NCBI RefSeq assembly: GCF_904424705.1
Contig: NZ_CAJGBF010000002.1
Location: forward strand, 124,001 to 188,000
DNA: 64,000 nucleotides
Source: Rossellomorea arthrocnemi
GTDB taxonomy: Bacteria > Bacillota > Bacilli > Bacillales > Bacillaceae_B
Direction: 5' to 3'
In this document: positions 1-8,984 of the stretch, piece by piece
Layout: the number at the start of each line of letters is the position of its first letter
How positions within the stretch are numbered: the stretch's first letter is position 1
Made by a program: the position numbers and the translations under genes
The notes under the pieces: model-generated
What the model was told of the DNA's origin: nothing
Seen by the model: only the letters and a program-made list of their open reading frames with translations
Database searches by the model: none

Positions 1-170
1 TAAATCATCATAAGTCCACCAGCGATCATCAGTATGTATGCCATAAATGCAGTGATAAAGCGCAGGAATTTCTGCTTTATCTTATACCTGCTGAAATAGA
101 TCGTTAATATGGCAAAAAACATGAATCCCATTGATGCAAACGAAATCCACATCTTCGTCATTGAATCCAA
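1..170 (-). CDS. yphE: YphE-like DUF2768 membrane protein, C-terminus cut by window edge
   Basis: Reading from a TTG at 170 gives 56 codons that run off the window. The product begins MDSMTKMWISFASMGF and then shows two hydrophobic stretches (about residues 8-24 and 36-55) separated by a basic SRYKIKQKF-type loop. This pattern matches B. subtilis YphE (DUF2768), a small two-helix membrane protein of unknown role that sits just downstream of gpsA, as here. A GGAGGG ribosome site at 183-178 lies 7 nt before the TTG, while the first in-frame ATG (161) would be too far away, so TTG is chosen. The gene is separated from gpsA by a terminator. Function is unknown; family assignment is by remembered similarity. 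Confidence 0.75.
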   Translation of the reverse strand, partial: MDSMTKMWISFASMGFMFFAILTIYFSRYKIKQKFLRFITAFMAYILMIAGGLMMI

Positions 171-296
171 AGTACATCCCTCCTGTTATCGAATGTATTA
201 TATCATAAGATTTTTACTAAAGAATAGAAAAGAATGGTTGTTCATGAATCTGTTATAAACCTCATGTGGCTTTTCCCAGTTTCTTTACTAAACATC

Positions 297-351
297 AAAA
301 AAAAGCTTCTCAAGTATTTTAACATCCAAGACGTCAAAATACTCGAGGAGC
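297..351 (-). terminator. Rho-independent terminator after gpsA
   Basis: Two 16-nt arms (305-320 and 335-350, two mismatches) form a hairpin with a 14-nt loop, followed on the minus strand by eight T (304-297). It lies about 160 nt after the gpsA stop and before yphE. The stretch 352-512 between terminator and gpsA holds no credible reading frame, and 184-296 holds only the likely promoter area of yphE. Confidence 0.8.
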
Positions 352-512
352 TCTAAATAAGGGAGACCTACCCATCCATAGGCAAAGCTGTATATATTCA
401 TGACAGTGTATGCAGGAGTGTCAGTGTTCGCATCCTCGAATGCCTATTATTTCAAGGATTAATTCTGCATTTATCAGAAATGGCTAATCTAGATCTCTTT
501 ATTTTTTCAGGA

Positions 513-1559
513 TCAGGTTAAACGTTCACCAAGAATATTCACCAGGTCTTCCATTTCATTCGTTTTCACACGACCCATTAAATGGTCAACTGCTTCTTTC
601 GCTTCGACTTTATTGAAAAGGACATCGTAAAGTGCATCTGTAATCGGCATATTCACTTCATATTTCTCAGCGAGCTGGTGAGCAGCTTTCGTCGTGCGTA
701 CCCCTTCCACAACCATACCCATGTTGGCAAGGACCTCATCAAGGTTATGACCCTTCCCAAGCATGTTTCCGGCTCTCCAGTTTCTTGAATGCACACTTGT
801 ACAGGTCACGATGAGATCACCAATACCTGTTAAACCTGAAAACGTTAATGGATTTGCACCCATTTTGGTTCCCAAACGAGCGATTTCCGCAAGTCCACGA
901 GTAATAAGGGCCGCTTTGGCATTATCTCCATACCCCAAACCATCAGTAATTCCTGCTGCTAAGGCAATAATATTCTTTAAAGCTCCGCCGATTTCCACAC
1001 CGAGCATATCGGGGTTTGTATATACTCGGAAATTCATATTCATGAAAAGATCCTGGACTTCTTCAGCTGCCTTCATATCCTTAGAAGAAACAGTAACAGT
1101 CGTCGGATGCCTTAAGCTCACTTCTTCTGCGTGACTTGGTCCCGACAATACCACTACTGTATGTAAATTAGCAGGTGACATTTCATCTTCGATCAATTCC
1201 GAAATTCTGAGAAGGGAATCAGGTTCAACCCCCTTACTTACATGAACAACGGTCAACGGTGCACGTTGAACCTCTTGAATTTGCCCGAGAACCTCCCGGA
1301 TTGCTTTCGTAGGTACTGCCAGAATAATGGTATCAACGCCATCTAACGACTCTCTTAAGTCATGATACCCTTTAATGGTTTCCGGGAGCTCGATTTCTTT
1401 CAAATACTTTTCATTGGTATGCATAGAGTTGATTTCATCAATTTGCTCTTTCTTGTGGCCCCACAGTCTGACTTCCAATCCATTATCAGCAAGGACCATT
1501 GCAAGAGCGGTACCCCAGCTGCCTGCTCCAACTACTGTTACTTTTTTTGAACTTTTCAT
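513..1559 (-). CDS. gpsA: NAD(P)H-dependent glycerol-3-phosphate dehydrogenase
   Basis: Makes sn-glycerol 3-phosphate from dihydroxyacetone phosphate in the cytoplasm, feeding phospholipid synthesis. The 348-residue product opens with the Rossmann motif [10 protein letters not shown], and carries the conserved blocks [34 protein letters not shown] (with the catalytic lysine) and [11 protein letters not shown]. Length matches the family (about 345). The ATG at 1559 is preferred over an upstream GTG at 1568 because the AAGGTGG site (1575-1569) lies 9 nt before the ATG but abuts the GTG. It follows der by 17 nt, so the two are probably one transcript, as in B. subtilis. Confidence 0.97.
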   Translation of the reverse strand: MKSSKKVTVVGAGSWGTALAMVLADNGLEVRLWGHKKEQIDEINSMHTNEKYLKEIELPETIKGYHDLRESLDGVDTIILAVPTKAIREVLGQIQEVQRAPLTVVHVSKGVEPDSLLRISELIEDEMSPANLHTVVVLSGPSHAEEVSLRHPTTVTVSSKDMKAAEEVQDLFMNMNFRVYTNPDMLGVEIGGALKNIIALAAGITDGLGYGDNAKAALITRGLAEIARLGTKMGANPLTFSGLTGIGDLIVTCTSVHSRNWRAGNMLGKGHNLDEVLANMGMVVEGVRTTKAAHQLAEKYEVNMPITDALYDVLFNKVEAKEAVDHLMGRVKTNEMEDLVNILGERLT

Positions 1560-1576
1560 TTTTTTCACCCACCTTA

Positions 1577-2887
1577 TTATTTTCTTGCACGGGCAATAAT
1601 ACGAATAGGGGTTCCTTCAAATCCGAATGCATCACGAATTCTATTTTCCAAGAAGCGTTCATAAGAGAAATGCATTAATTCAGGGTCATTCACAAATACG
1701 ACGAATGTAGGAGGCTTCACTGCCACCTGTGTAGCATAGTAAATTCGGAGTCTCTTACCATTATCCGTCGGTGTTGGATTCATTGCAACAGCATCCATGA
1801 CCACTTCATTCAACACACTGGATTGTACACGCATGGCGTGATTTTCACTTGCCGTATTAATGATTGGCAGCAGCGTGTGAATGCGTTTTTTTGTTTTCGC
1901 AGAAAGGAAAACAATTGGGGCATAGTCAAGGAATTGGAAGTGTTCCCTGATATTCTTTTCCCATTTATTCATCGTTTTCTCGTCTTTATCCACAGCATCC
2001 CATTTATTCACGACAATCACGACCGCACGCCCTGCATCGTGGGCATACCCTGCAATTTTCTTGTCTTGCTCGATGATTCCCTCTTCACCGTCAATGACTG
2101 ATAGAACGACATCTGATCGCTCAATGGCTCTGAGGGCTCTTAACACACTGTATTTCTCAGTTGTTTCATATACTTTACCTTTTTTCCTCATACCTGCCGT
2201 ATCAATGATGACATAGTCCTGTCCATCATAGGAATAAGAGGAGTCAATTGCATCCCTTGTCGTACCTGCAACGTTACTTACAATGACTCGGTCTTCTCCT
2301 AGCAAGGCGTTGACTAAAGATGATTTTCCTACGTTCGGACGTCCGATTAAAGAAAATTTGATGACATCTTCCGCATAATCTTCTTCCTCTTCATGCTTGA
2401 AGTTTTTGACGACTTCATCGAGAAGATCCCCTAAACCAAGTCCGTGGGAACCTGAAATGGGATACGGTTCACCAAATCCCAGAGAGTAAAAATCATATAT
2501 CATCTCTCTCATTTCAGGATTATCGATTTTATTAATTCCAAGAACGACCGGTTTCTTGGAACGATATAGAATTTTGGCTACAATTTCATCAGCGGCAGTG
2601 ACACCTTCACGGCCATTAGTCAAGAAAACGATAACGTCGGCTTCATCTATTGCAATTTCAGCTTGTTGTCTGATCTGATCCAGGAATGGTTCATTCCCCA
2701 GTTCAATCCCGCCGGTATCAATGATATTAAATTCATGCGTCAGCCACTCTGCAGAACTATATATACGGTCTCTTGTTACACCAGGTACATCTTCAACGAT
2801 GGATATTCTTTCTCCAACAATTCTATTAAAGATCGTGGACTTTCCAACGTTCGGACGCCCTACGATTGCTACTACTGGTTTTGTCAC
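1577..2887 (-). CDS. der: Ribosome-associated GTPase Der (EngA)
   Basis: Essential double-GTPase needed for 50S subunit maturation. Two tandem G domains are visible: GRPNVGKS at about residues 9-16 with DTGG and NKID, and a second GRPNVGKS near 180 with DTAGMRKKG and NKWD, followed by a KH-like C-terminal domain ending in basic residues. The GTG at 2887 gives 436 residues, the same length as B. subtilis Der; the GTG nine bases upstream overlaps the AGGGTG ribosome site and is unlikely. It heads a two-gene unit with gpsA. No truncation or missing motif seen. Confidence 0.97.
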   Translation of the reverse strand: MTKPVVAIVGRPNVGKSTIFNRIVGERISIVEDVPGVTRDRIYSSAEWLTHEFNIIDTGGIELGNEPFLDQIRQQAEIAIDEADVIVFLTNGREGVTAADEIVAKILYRSKKPVVLGINKIDNPEMREMIYDFYSLGFGEPYPISGSHGLGLGDLLDEVVKNFKHEEEEDYAEDVIKFSLIGRPNVGKSSLVNALLGEDRVIVSNVAGTTRDAIDSSYSYDGQDYVIIDTAGMRKKGKVYETTEKYSVLRALRAIERSDVVLSVIDGEEGIIEQDKKIAGYAHDAGRAVVIVVNKWDAVDKDEKTMNKWEKNIREHFQFLDYAPIVFLSAKTKKRIHTLLPIINTASENHAMRVQSSVLNEVVMDAVAMNPTPTDNGKRLRIYYATQVAVKPPTFVVFVNDPELMHFSYERFLENRIRDAFGFEGTPIRIIARARK

Positions 2888-2970
2888 GCTATTCACCCTT
2901 TCTGTAAGAAGTTGTCCTTTTCTTACATTTCCTCATTTTAAGCCTTTTCAATCATGGTCATGTTATGCAT

Positions 2971-3018
2971 AAGAAGGACTGGCCCTTAAGGTATTGTTTC
3001 CTTATGGGACAGTCCCCC
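2971..3018 (-). terminator. Terminator-like hairpin after the YIEGIA capping-subunit gene
   Basis: Arms 2976-2991 and 3000-3015 pair over 16 positions with two mismatches around an 8-nt loop. The minus strand then reads CTTCTT, a poor T tract. It stands between the three-gene envelope operon and der, where an operon end is expected. Confidence 0.55.
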
Positions 3019-3058
3019 CTAACTTTACTATTTTATCAATAAAAGAATAAACTAGCAA

Positions 3059-3250
3059 TCAATGTTTTACAACAATGAAGAGTCCTTCATCGATTTCGTG
3101 GGCGATCCCATCAAGAATGGCCTCTAAGTTCGCGCATATTTTTTGTAGTTCTTCATCCGTTTTACAATAGAAGACACTTGTTCCACTAGGTACTCTTTCA
3201 GGTGTTGTCGTCACCGTTGCAAGAATGAATTTCTGTATAGTTGTACTCAT
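3059..3250 (-). CDS. Capping complex subunit for YIEGIA (small spore-envelope protein)
   Basis: A 63-residue soluble protein with no signal or membrane segment, ending in GLFIVVKH. The ATG overlaps the TGA of the seaA/yphB gene (ATGA), so translation is coupled. Its size, position directly after a YIEGIA-motif protein and sequence (MSTTIQKFILATVTTTPERVP) fit the family named 'capping complex subunit for YIEGIA' in NCBI models. It is the last gene of a three-gene operon, with a terminator-like hairpin downstream. The molecular role is not known to me; the name reflects association with the membrane partner. Confidence 0.7.
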   Translation of the reverse strand: MSTTIQKFILATVTTTPERVPSGTSVFYCKTDEELQKICANLEAILDGIAHEIDEGLFIVVKH

Positions 3251-4143
3251 TCTAATTTACTCCCCTCCTGATTCGCTTTCGACTCAGACGGCATCCTTAT
3301 AGCATTTTCCAGCGTTGGTACCTGACCAAGAATGGCAATCGCTTTCTCTACATCCTTTCGTTGAGGGAGAACAAATACCCCGATTCTTCCATCATCCAGA
3401 TCCCTCTTAGCCAGTGGAGTTAGAGCAGGGGTTCCTGAATCCTTAAAAATCCCCAGTGAAGTGGACATATCATGGAGAATGGCTTGCCGTTGACCCAAAT
3501 TGGCAACCGTCGATCGTGCATCAAAGGATTTGGGTGAAAGGATAAAACCCATTCCATACCGTAAAATCTCTTCCTGCCTTACTTTCAGACCAATATTCAT
3601 TATGTAGATATTATCAACATATAATCCCGCTCCATCAAAATGAGGCTTAACATATTCTATGTTAACAATATCCTTCAACCTTCCACCCGCCATTAGTTTA
3701 TGAGCAAGGACCATGCAGACTGCACTGATTACTAATGCAGCATATACGTTCAAAACGATATACGCAATCGTCGCAAGAAGAGAGGTGAAAATGACTAAGT
3801 AGTTTCTACTTTCAAACGCAATGGCAATCCCTTCAATGTAGGTAGCCCCTCTTGGGACGAGTTCATAAGCGTCAAGCTCAGTCAATGTGTTTCTCTCCAT
3901 ATTTCTCACATCACGGAACTGAGATGCCGCGACAGTCAAGAACGTAATCGCAGTGAAATTCTCCTCCAATAAAGCAGGAATTGCAATAGTGCCGAGGCCT
4001 GCCGCAATGAACCCAAGTGCTATATGTATAATCTTCCCATGCAGATACGTTGGATATTGGCGATAGTCTGTACGGAGCATATAAATTCTCGTCAAGGTCC
4101 CTACAACCACACCAAAAATCACCGGATACACATATACATTCAT
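3247..4143 (-). CDS. seaA: YIEGIA-family membrane protein (YphB/SeaA), spore envelope assembly
   Basis: A 298-residue multi-pass membrane protein: helices are seen near residues 3-20, 40-65, 108-130 and 133-152, followed by a soluble C-terminal domain of about 130 residues. The family-defining YIEGIA motif lies at about residues 102-107. B. subtilis YphB (SeaA) is reported to take part in spore envelope assembly in the mother cell. The start ATG overlaps the yphA stop and the stop overlaps the next start, giving a tightly coupled yphA-seaA-capping subunit operon. No obvious enzymatic residues are visible, so a structural or transport role is only an inference. Confidence 0.75.
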   Translation of the reverse strand: MNVYVYPVIFGVVVGTLTRIYMLRTDYRQYPTYLHGKIIHIALGFIAAGLGTIAIPALLEENFTAITFLTVAASQFRDVRNMERNTLTELDAYELVPRGATYIEGIAIAFESRNYLVIFTSLLATIAYIVLNVYAALVISAVCMVLAHKLMAGGRLKDIVNIEYVKPHFDGAGLYVDNIYIMNIGLKVRQEEILRYGMGFILSPKSFDARSTVANLGQRQAILHDMSTSLGIFKDSGTPALTPLAKRDLDDGRIGVFVLPQRKDVEKAIAILGQVPTLENAIRMPSESKANQEGSKLE

Positions 4144-4754
4144 AGATTTTTCATTTCCCCTTTATTTGTTTGTGCCTTAATATTAATGAACTGATTTAAT
4201 TCTCCCAACAACTTCAAGGCGATAAGAAACCCCATGGAAAGGGCCAGCATATCAAGGTAGACTGGACCTCCTGTAGAATAAGAAAATCCGATTTTATTTA
4301 GCGGAATAGAGAGAAAAAAATCGCCAATCACACTGCTCCCCATTATCGCTATTGCTCGCAGCATAAAAAGGGAAGAATCTCCATAAAAAAGAATACATAC
4401 CAGAACAAACGATAAAGAAATGATGAGATCACGATCCAAGAACATTAGAACAGGGTCATAAATCGCCAATAACCCAATACCTGCATAACACATTCCCATA
4501 GTCAGAACGGCAATAAGCATATATAATTTTTTCCTTAAGCTCAGTTTTCTAATATACAAGATACAAATGAGTGCTAAAACAATGGCTGATACCCCTACCT
4601 CCACAGAACCTGTTTGTATTCCGTAGGGGAATACACAGATGAGCAGTAAACACATGAACGAATAACGGAAGCGATGTGGATGAGATCTCCTTAATAAAAA
4701 AGTTGCATAAATCCAAATTCCCCAAAGTAACCATAAATACAAAATCCCATCCAT
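4140..4754 (-). CDS. yphA: YphA-like polytopic membrane protein
   Basis: About 204 residues, nearly all hydrophobic, with six or seven predicted helices and no recognisable catalytic motif. It corresponds in size (199 in B. subtilis) and position to YphA, of unknown function. Start is ambiguous: the AGGAGGG site (4772-4766) lies 11 nt before the ATG at 4754 and 5 nt before an in-frame TTG at 4760. It is the first gene of the yphA-seaA operon, and its stop overlaps the seaA start, so a joint role in the spore envelope is a reasonable inference. Confidence 0.7.
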   Translation of the reverse strand: MDGILYLWLLWGIWIYATFLLRRSHPHRFRYSFMCLLLICVFPYGIQTGSVEVGVSAIVLALICILYIRKLSLRKKLYMLIAVLTMGMCYAGIGLLAIYDPVLMFLDRDLIISLSFVLVCILFYGDSSLFMLRAIAIMGSSVIGDFFLSIPLNKIGFSYSTGGPVYLDMLALSMGFLIALKLLGELNQFINIKAQTNKGEMKNL

Positions 4755-4861
4755 AGACAATCTCTCCCTCCTATTATCTACATTATGGAAAATCTTTATG
4801 TATCTCATTCATGTATGAATAAACTTTTCAAAGAAAAAATAAAGAAAGGAGGTGTTTTCGA

Positions 4862-4984
4862 GTGGGTAAAGACCGTCAAGAAAAGAAACTGAAACAAAGC
4901 AAAAGAGTGGAATCAGACAGAGATCAAGGATTGCATTATAAAGGAGCAACGAGCCTGCAAGGTGCGGAAGAAACAAAAAAATAA
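4862..4984 (+). CDS. ypzI: YpzI-like small basic protein
   Basis: A GTG-started reading frame of 40 codons behind AAAGGAGGTG with ideal spacing. The product (MGKDRQEKKLKQSKRV..., ending ETKK) is highly charged and hydrophilic with no membrane segment. It matches the B. subtilis YpzI family, found in this same position between yphA and fni. It is divergent from yphA and ends just before a hairpin that serves both strands. Function unknown; the strong ribosome site and preserved charge pattern support that it is a real gene. Confidence 0.8.
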   Translation: MGKDRQEKKLKQSKRVESDRDQGLHYKGATSLQGAEETKK

Positions 4985-5000
4985 ACCCGGTACAATAAAA

Positions 5001-5038
5001 AAAGAACGAATTCTCAATCTGAGAATTCGTTCTTTTTT
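5001..5038. terminator. Bidirectional terminator between ypzI and fni
   Basis: A perfect 16-bp inverted repeat (5001-5016 and 5020-5035) with a 3-nt loop is flanked by T runs on both strands, so it can end ypzI on the plus strand and fni on the minus strand. Confidence 0.9.
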
Positions 5039-6098
5039 ATTGATTAAGCGTTCTATTGCTATATCTTTCAGGCTTTAGACCTCTTACATGGAGCCAATGA
5101 TATACGTTGCCCGATAACACCATTGGTACGCTATGAAGATCTTCAATCCGTCTGCACCCCAAAGCACACATTAAAAACTGAATGTCTGTATGAATTTGTT
5201 TCACTTCATCAATGGTATCGTTTAGACCTGATTCCAGAAGCTGTTTGAGAATGACTCCGGCCATTCCTGCTGCAGATGCCCCTAAACCCAAAGACTTAAC
5301 GATATCTAAGCTGTTTTGGATACCACCTGATGCAAGGATCGGCTTCGATGATGCTGCATGACTTTCAGCGATCGATATGGCAGTGGGAATCCCCCAATCA
5401 TTGAAGAAATCCAACATACGCTTTCGCCGTTTATTTTCGATTTTCGAGAAGTTCGTTCCCCCAAAGCCTCCTATATCAATGGCTGTAATATTCGAGTGAG
5501 ACAAGGATTTGGCAGCTTCTGCACTGATTCCAAAACCCGTCTCTTTGACAATGACAGGAACTGGAATATTCTCGGCAACCTCCAGGATTCTTTCCAAAGC
5601 CCCTCTGAAGTCACGGTCTCCTTCAGGCATGGTTAATTCTTGAATCACATTCAAATGAATCTGCAAAGCGTTGGCTTCAATCATCTCCACAGCATCTTTT
5701 GCCTGTTGAACCGTTGCCTCACTGCCTAAATTCCCCAAAATCATCCCATTCGGGTTATGCTTCCGGACAATTTCATACGTTTTTCTTTCATCTCGTTCTT
5801 TAAGTGCTGACATTTGGGAGCCTACAGCGATCGCAAGCCCCGTTTCCCTGGAAAGGATCGATAATTCTTTATTGATTTCTAAAGTGGTCACTCCACCGCC
5901 ACCCGTCATAGCATTTATAAAAATTGGCGAACTCCAGTTAAGTTCGCCAATTTTAGTTTGTAGATGAATCTCATCTACTGCTATATTCGGTAAGCTTTGG
6001 TGGACAAAAGCCACTTCATCAAAACCCGTCCTTCTTTGTTGACCGGTTGATAAAGCATAATTAATGTGGTCTTGCTTTCTTTGAGCTCTCGTCACCAT
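5037..6098 (-). CDS. fni: Type 2 isopentenyl-diphosphate delta-isomerase
   Basis: FMN- and NADPH-dependent enzyme that interconverts isopentenyl and dimethylallyl diphosphate in isoprenoid synthesis. The 353-residue product has the family's conserved NAMTGGGG block (about residues 62-69), AVGSQMSAL, ANLGSEA-like ILGNLGSEA, LQIHLN, the PVIVKE lysine and the IDIGGFGGTNF FMN-site block, then SGGIQ near the C-terminus. It starts 9 nt after the ypfD stop. The ATG at 6098 is followed by an in-frame GTG that gives MTRAQ, the same beginning as B. subtilis Fni, and is better spaced from GGTGA; the first residue therefore could shift by one. Confidence 0.95.
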   Translation of the reverse strand: MVTRAQRKQDHINYALSTGQQRRTGFDEVAFVHQSLPNIAVDEIHLQTKIGELNWSSPIFINAMTGGGGVTTLEINKELSILSRETGLAIAVGSQMSALKERDERKTYEIVRKHNPNGMILGNLGSEATVQQAKDAVEMIEANALQIHLNVIQELTMPEGDRDFRGALERILEVAENIPVPVIVKETGFGISAEAAKSLSHSNITAIDIGGFGGTNFSKIENKRRKRMLDFFNDWGIPTAISIAESHAASSKPILASGGIQNSLDIVKSLGLGASAAGMAGVILKQLLESGLNDTIDEVKQIHTDIQFLMCALGCRRIEDLHSVPMVLSGNVYHWLHVRGLKPERYSNRTLNQ

Positions 6099-6107
6099 TC
6101 ATCACCA

Positions 6108-7238
6108 TTACTTAAGATCTTTTAGTTTATCTCCAATCATTTCTCCTAATTGGAAGCCGGTATTTTCCTCCGGCATTTCGTAATCCGTTACTTCTTCTTC
6201 TTTTTCTTCAAGAGCCTTGATGCTTAAAGATAAGCGTTGTTCATTTTCATTCACATCGAGTACCTTCACTTTAACATTCTGATTTTCTTGCAATACTTCA
6301 TGTGGGGTACCGATATGTTTGTGTGAAATTTGAGAAATATGAACAAGCCCTTCAACACCAGGTAATACCTCGACAAATGCACCATAAGAAACCAGGCGTT
6401 TTACGACCCCGTCCAACACACTGCCTTTTGGAGCCTTCCCGGAAATATCACTCCATGGCCCCGGCAGGGTTTCTTTAATGGATAAAGAGATACGCTCGTT
6501 GTCACGATCAACACTCAGCACTTTCACCTGTACTTTTTGCCCCTCTGTTACAACATCGGAAGGCTTTTCGACATGCTCGTGGGATAATTGGGAAATATGA
6601 ACAAGTCCATCAACACCGCCGATATCTACAAATGCACCAAAATCCGTTATGCGCTGCACTGTTCCCTCAAGAACGGCACCCGCTTCAATATCCGTTAGTA
6701 ACTTTTTCTTTTGTTGCTGCTTTTCTGCTTCCACAACAGCACGATGGGAAAGGATCAAACGATTTTTTTCCTGATCCAGTTCAACAATTTTGAAGGTTAA
6801 TGTTTTATCCTTATAGTCCGAAAAATCCTCGACATAGTAATCTTCGACTAAAGAGGCGGGAACAAATCCCCTAACTCCAAGGTCAACGACAAGGCCACCC
6901 TTTACAACATCCTTCACTTCCGCTTCAAAGACGTCTCCATTTTCAAAGCGGATCTTCATTTCTTCCCATGCCTTTTCAGCATCCACTTTTCGTTTGGAAA
7001 GAACTAGAAGCTCTTCTTCCACTTTAGTCACGATTAACTCAAGTACATCCCCTTCACTGACTACATCAGAAGCTTTTTCGATATGAAGGCTTGAGAGTTC
7101 ACTAATTGGAATGATGCCATCCACTTTGCTATCTTGAACGTCAACTAAGACCTGTTTTTCTTCAACCTTAGTAACTGTCCCTTTCACTTTTTCACCAATT
7201 TCAAGATTCTTCACTTCAATTCCATTCATGTCTTCCAT
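6108..7238 (-). CDS. ypfD: S1 RNA-binding domain protein YpfD (RpsA-like)
   Basis: A 376-residue protein with four S1 OB-fold repeats at about residues 13-80, 98-165, 185-255 and 272-340, recognisable by repeated GxVxx..FGAFVDIG..GLVHISQLS patterns. It resembles ribosomal protein S1 but is shorter (E. coli S1 has six repeats), as in B. subtilis YpfD, where it is not essential. The C-terminus after residue 345 is acidic, with a short tail. Start ATG lies 8 nt after AAGGAGG. It is probably co-transcribed with fni. Confidence 0.93.
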   Translation of the reverse strand: MEDMNGIEVKNLEIGEKVKGTVTKVEEKQVLVDVQDSKVDGIIPISELSSLHIEKASDVVSEGDVLELIVTKVEEELLVLSKRKVDAEKAWEEMKIRFENGDVFEAEVKDVVKGGLVVDLGVRGFVPASLVEDYYVEDFSDYKDKTLTFKIVELDQEKNRLILSHRAVVEAEKQQQKKKLLTDIEAGAVLEGTVQRITDFGAFVDIGGVDGLVHISQLSHEHVEKPSDVVTEGQKVQVKVLSVDRDNERISLSIKETLPGPWSDISGKAPKGSVLDGVVKRLVSYGAFVEVLPGVEGLVHISQISHKHIGTPHEVLQENQNVKVKVLDVNENEQRLSLSIKALEEKEEEVTDYEMPEENTGFQLGEMIGDKLKDLK

Positions 7239-7360
7239 TATGTACTCCTCCTTAATCCATGACTACAAAGATTTTGATAATTGTGAGACTTCGCAATTAA
7301 AAATTTTCTTTCTACTAACTTCTAATAAATACTACTTTTTGTCAAGCGGGAAACCTTATA

Positions 7361-7942
7361 TTATTGATACTCATGTATCAGCTTTTCAATATGTTTCATA
7401 ATGATTTCCGTCGTTTTCTCGGCATTTAATCTTTCTTCACGAATACTTTCCATTTCGATCGGAGGTCCGAATACAACCTTCAATTTCTTAAACGGTTTGT
7501 AAGGTCCGATGATAGCACAAGGGATAACGTACGCCTCAGACCGTAGAGCAAAGAAGCCGGCACCGGCCAATCCCTTGCCGATTTGACCTGTTTTACTTCT
7601 AGTACCCTCTGGGAACAATCCTAAAACATCTCCCTGTTTCAAAACCTGTAATCCTTTTCGGAGTGCTTCCCTGTCACTCATCCCCCTTTTTACGGGGAAG
7701 GCACGTATGCCGGGCAGGAGTTTCCCCAGTAGGGGAACATTGAACAGCTCTTCTTTAGCCATGAAGGACACGGGTCTTGGTGCGGAGATCCCGACTACAG
7801 GCGGGTCCAGATTATCAATATGATTGGTGCACAGAAGGACCCCGCCGTCTTTCGGGAAATGTTCCAACCCCATTACCTCGATTCGATATAAAGGAGAAAG
7901 AATCGACTTAACAAGACCTCTGGCAAAGGTATATAGATTCAC
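7361..7942 (-). CDS. plsC: Lysophospholipid acyltransferase family protein (PlsC-like)
   Basis: Likely 1-acyl-glycerol-3-phosphate acyltransferase making phosphatidic acid at the membrane. The 193-residue product shows the acyltransferase motif NHIDNLD (H-x4-D, near residues 41-47), the glycerol-phosphate binding motif FPEGTRS (about 113-119) and a conserved P in motif IV (CAIIGPYKP). It starts with GTG one base after the cmk stop and uses an AAAGG site within the cmk end, so the two are coupled. Related acyltransferases can use other acyl acceptors, so the exact substrate is inferred. Confidence 0.88.
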   Translation of the reverse strand: MNLYTFARGLVKSILSPLYRIEVMGLEHFPKDGGVLLCTNHIDNLDPPVVGISAPRPVSFMAKEELFNVPLLGKLLPGIRAFPVKRGMSDREALRKGLQVLKQGDVLGLFPEGTRSKTGQIGKGLAGAGFFALRSEAYVIPCAIIGPYKPFKKLKVVFGPPIEMESIREERLNAEKTTEIIMKHIEKLIHEYQ

Positions 7943-7943
7943 T

Positions 7944-8612
7944 TTAACCTTTCCTTTCTACTAACATCATAATTTGAGCCACCACTTCTGATATGGACAG
8001 GGAAGTGGTGTCTATTTCTGTCGCGTCTGCAGCTTTTTTCAGCGGGGCCACTTCCCTTTCAGAATCTATCTTGTCCCGGAGGGCAATTTCTTGTTTTAAT
8101 TGTTCGAGATCAGAAGAATAGCCTTTAGAGATATTTTCTTCATGTCTCCTTTGTGCCCTCTCATTCACACTTGCAAGTAGGAATATCTTGATTTCTGCAT
8201 CCGGAATCACATGGGTGCCGATATCCCTTCCGTCCATCACGACAGCCCCCTCCTTCGCCAGCAGTTGCTGACGCTTCACCATTTCTTCCCTTACCCGGGA
8301 ATGAACGGCCACATGGGATACTGAATTGGTTACAGATGCCTGACGAATTTCCTCGGTTACATCTTTCCCGTCAAGGAAGACAAGCTGCCCCGTCTCCGAA
8401 GGTTCAAGTTCGATCGTGGTTTTGGACAATAAATCATTTAATGCATACTCATCATGCAAGTCTACGTTGTCAGTCAAAGCTTTATACGTTAAAGAGCGGT
8501 ACATCGCCCCGGTATCAATATAAAGATAAGATAATTTCCCTGCCACTATTTTTGCCACAGTGCTTTTCCCTGCAGCTGCAGGACCATCGATTGCAATTCT
8601 AAATTTTTTCAA
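7944..8612 (-). CDS. cmk: Cytidylate kinase
   Basis: Phosphorylates CMP and dCMP with ATP. The product contains the P-loop GPAAAGKST near its start, DTGAMYR for nucleotide binding, [10 protein letters not shown] and the lid arginines in RRHEE. The chosen start is the TTG at 8612, 5 nt after the GGTGG site, giving 222 residues beginning [11 protein letters not shown], close to the B. subtilis enzyme (224). An upstream in-frame GTG at 8621 overlaps that ribosome site. Coupled to the plsC-like gene downstream. Confidence 0.95.
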   Translation of the reverse strand: MKKFRIAIDGPAAAGKSTVAKIVAGKLSYLYIDTGAMYRSLTYKALTDNVDLHDEYALNDLLSKTTIELEPSETGQLVFLDGKDVTEEIRQASVTNSVSHVAVHSRVREEMVKRQQLLAKEGAVVMDGRDIGTHVIPDAEIKIFLLASVNERAQRRHEENISKGYSSDLEQLKQEIALRDKIDSEREVAPLKKAADATEIDTTSLSISEVVAQIMMLVERKG

Positions 8613-8725
8613 TTCATCCACCTACTTATGTTCCTAATAATTTACTTACCCATTTTAACATAAATCTCACATTTCGTTTATAGATTCTTTCTTTTGAGGT
8701 GTTCGTCTTGGAATACAGCATTCAA

Positions 8726-8758
8726 GAAAAATAGAGCAGGGATCAATCGCCTGCTCTA
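8726..8758 (-). terminator. Terminator overlapping the ypfB stop codon
   Basis: Nine-bp perfect stem (8732-8740 with 8750-8758), 9-nt loop, then ATTTTT on the minus strand. The ypfB TAG lies inside the upstream arm. Confidence 0.8.
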
Positions 8759-8932
8759 GCGTGTTAGGGTTTCTACAATCTCACTGTATTCCATTTTTTC
8801 CACCCCTTCATAAAAAACGATCTTATGAAGCTCAGGGAGGATATTCATTTGATGGAATACAAATTGAACCGCTAATAATAGGATAAAGTGCATGATGGCT
8901 AATTTGATTAAGATTCTTTCTACCCTTTTCAT
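8756..8932 (-). CDS. ypfB: YpfB-like single-pass membrane protein (DUF5359)
   Basis: A 58-codon frame starting ATG at 8932, preceded by AAAAAGGGTGAT. The product has a basic N-terminus (MKRVERILIK), one hydrophobic helix over about residues 10-28 and a short acidic tail ending LTR. Size, topology and the location between cmk and motI match B. subtilis YpfB, whose function is unknown. It lies 52 nt after motI on the same strand, so co-transcription with motI is likely. It falls inside an apparent 360-base gap and is easy to miss. Confidence 0.75.
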   Translation of the reverse strand: MKRVERILIKLAIMHFILLLAVQFVFHQMNILPELHKIVFYEGVEKMEYSEIVETLTR

Positions 8933-8984
8933 TTATATCACCCTTTTTCCATTCTAAGAAAAAGTATGTGTACATTTTGGGATT

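Noticed and set aside
7239-7360. TTGACA box upstream of ypfD as a promoter
   Set aside because: No acceptable -10 at 16-18 nt; left unannotated.
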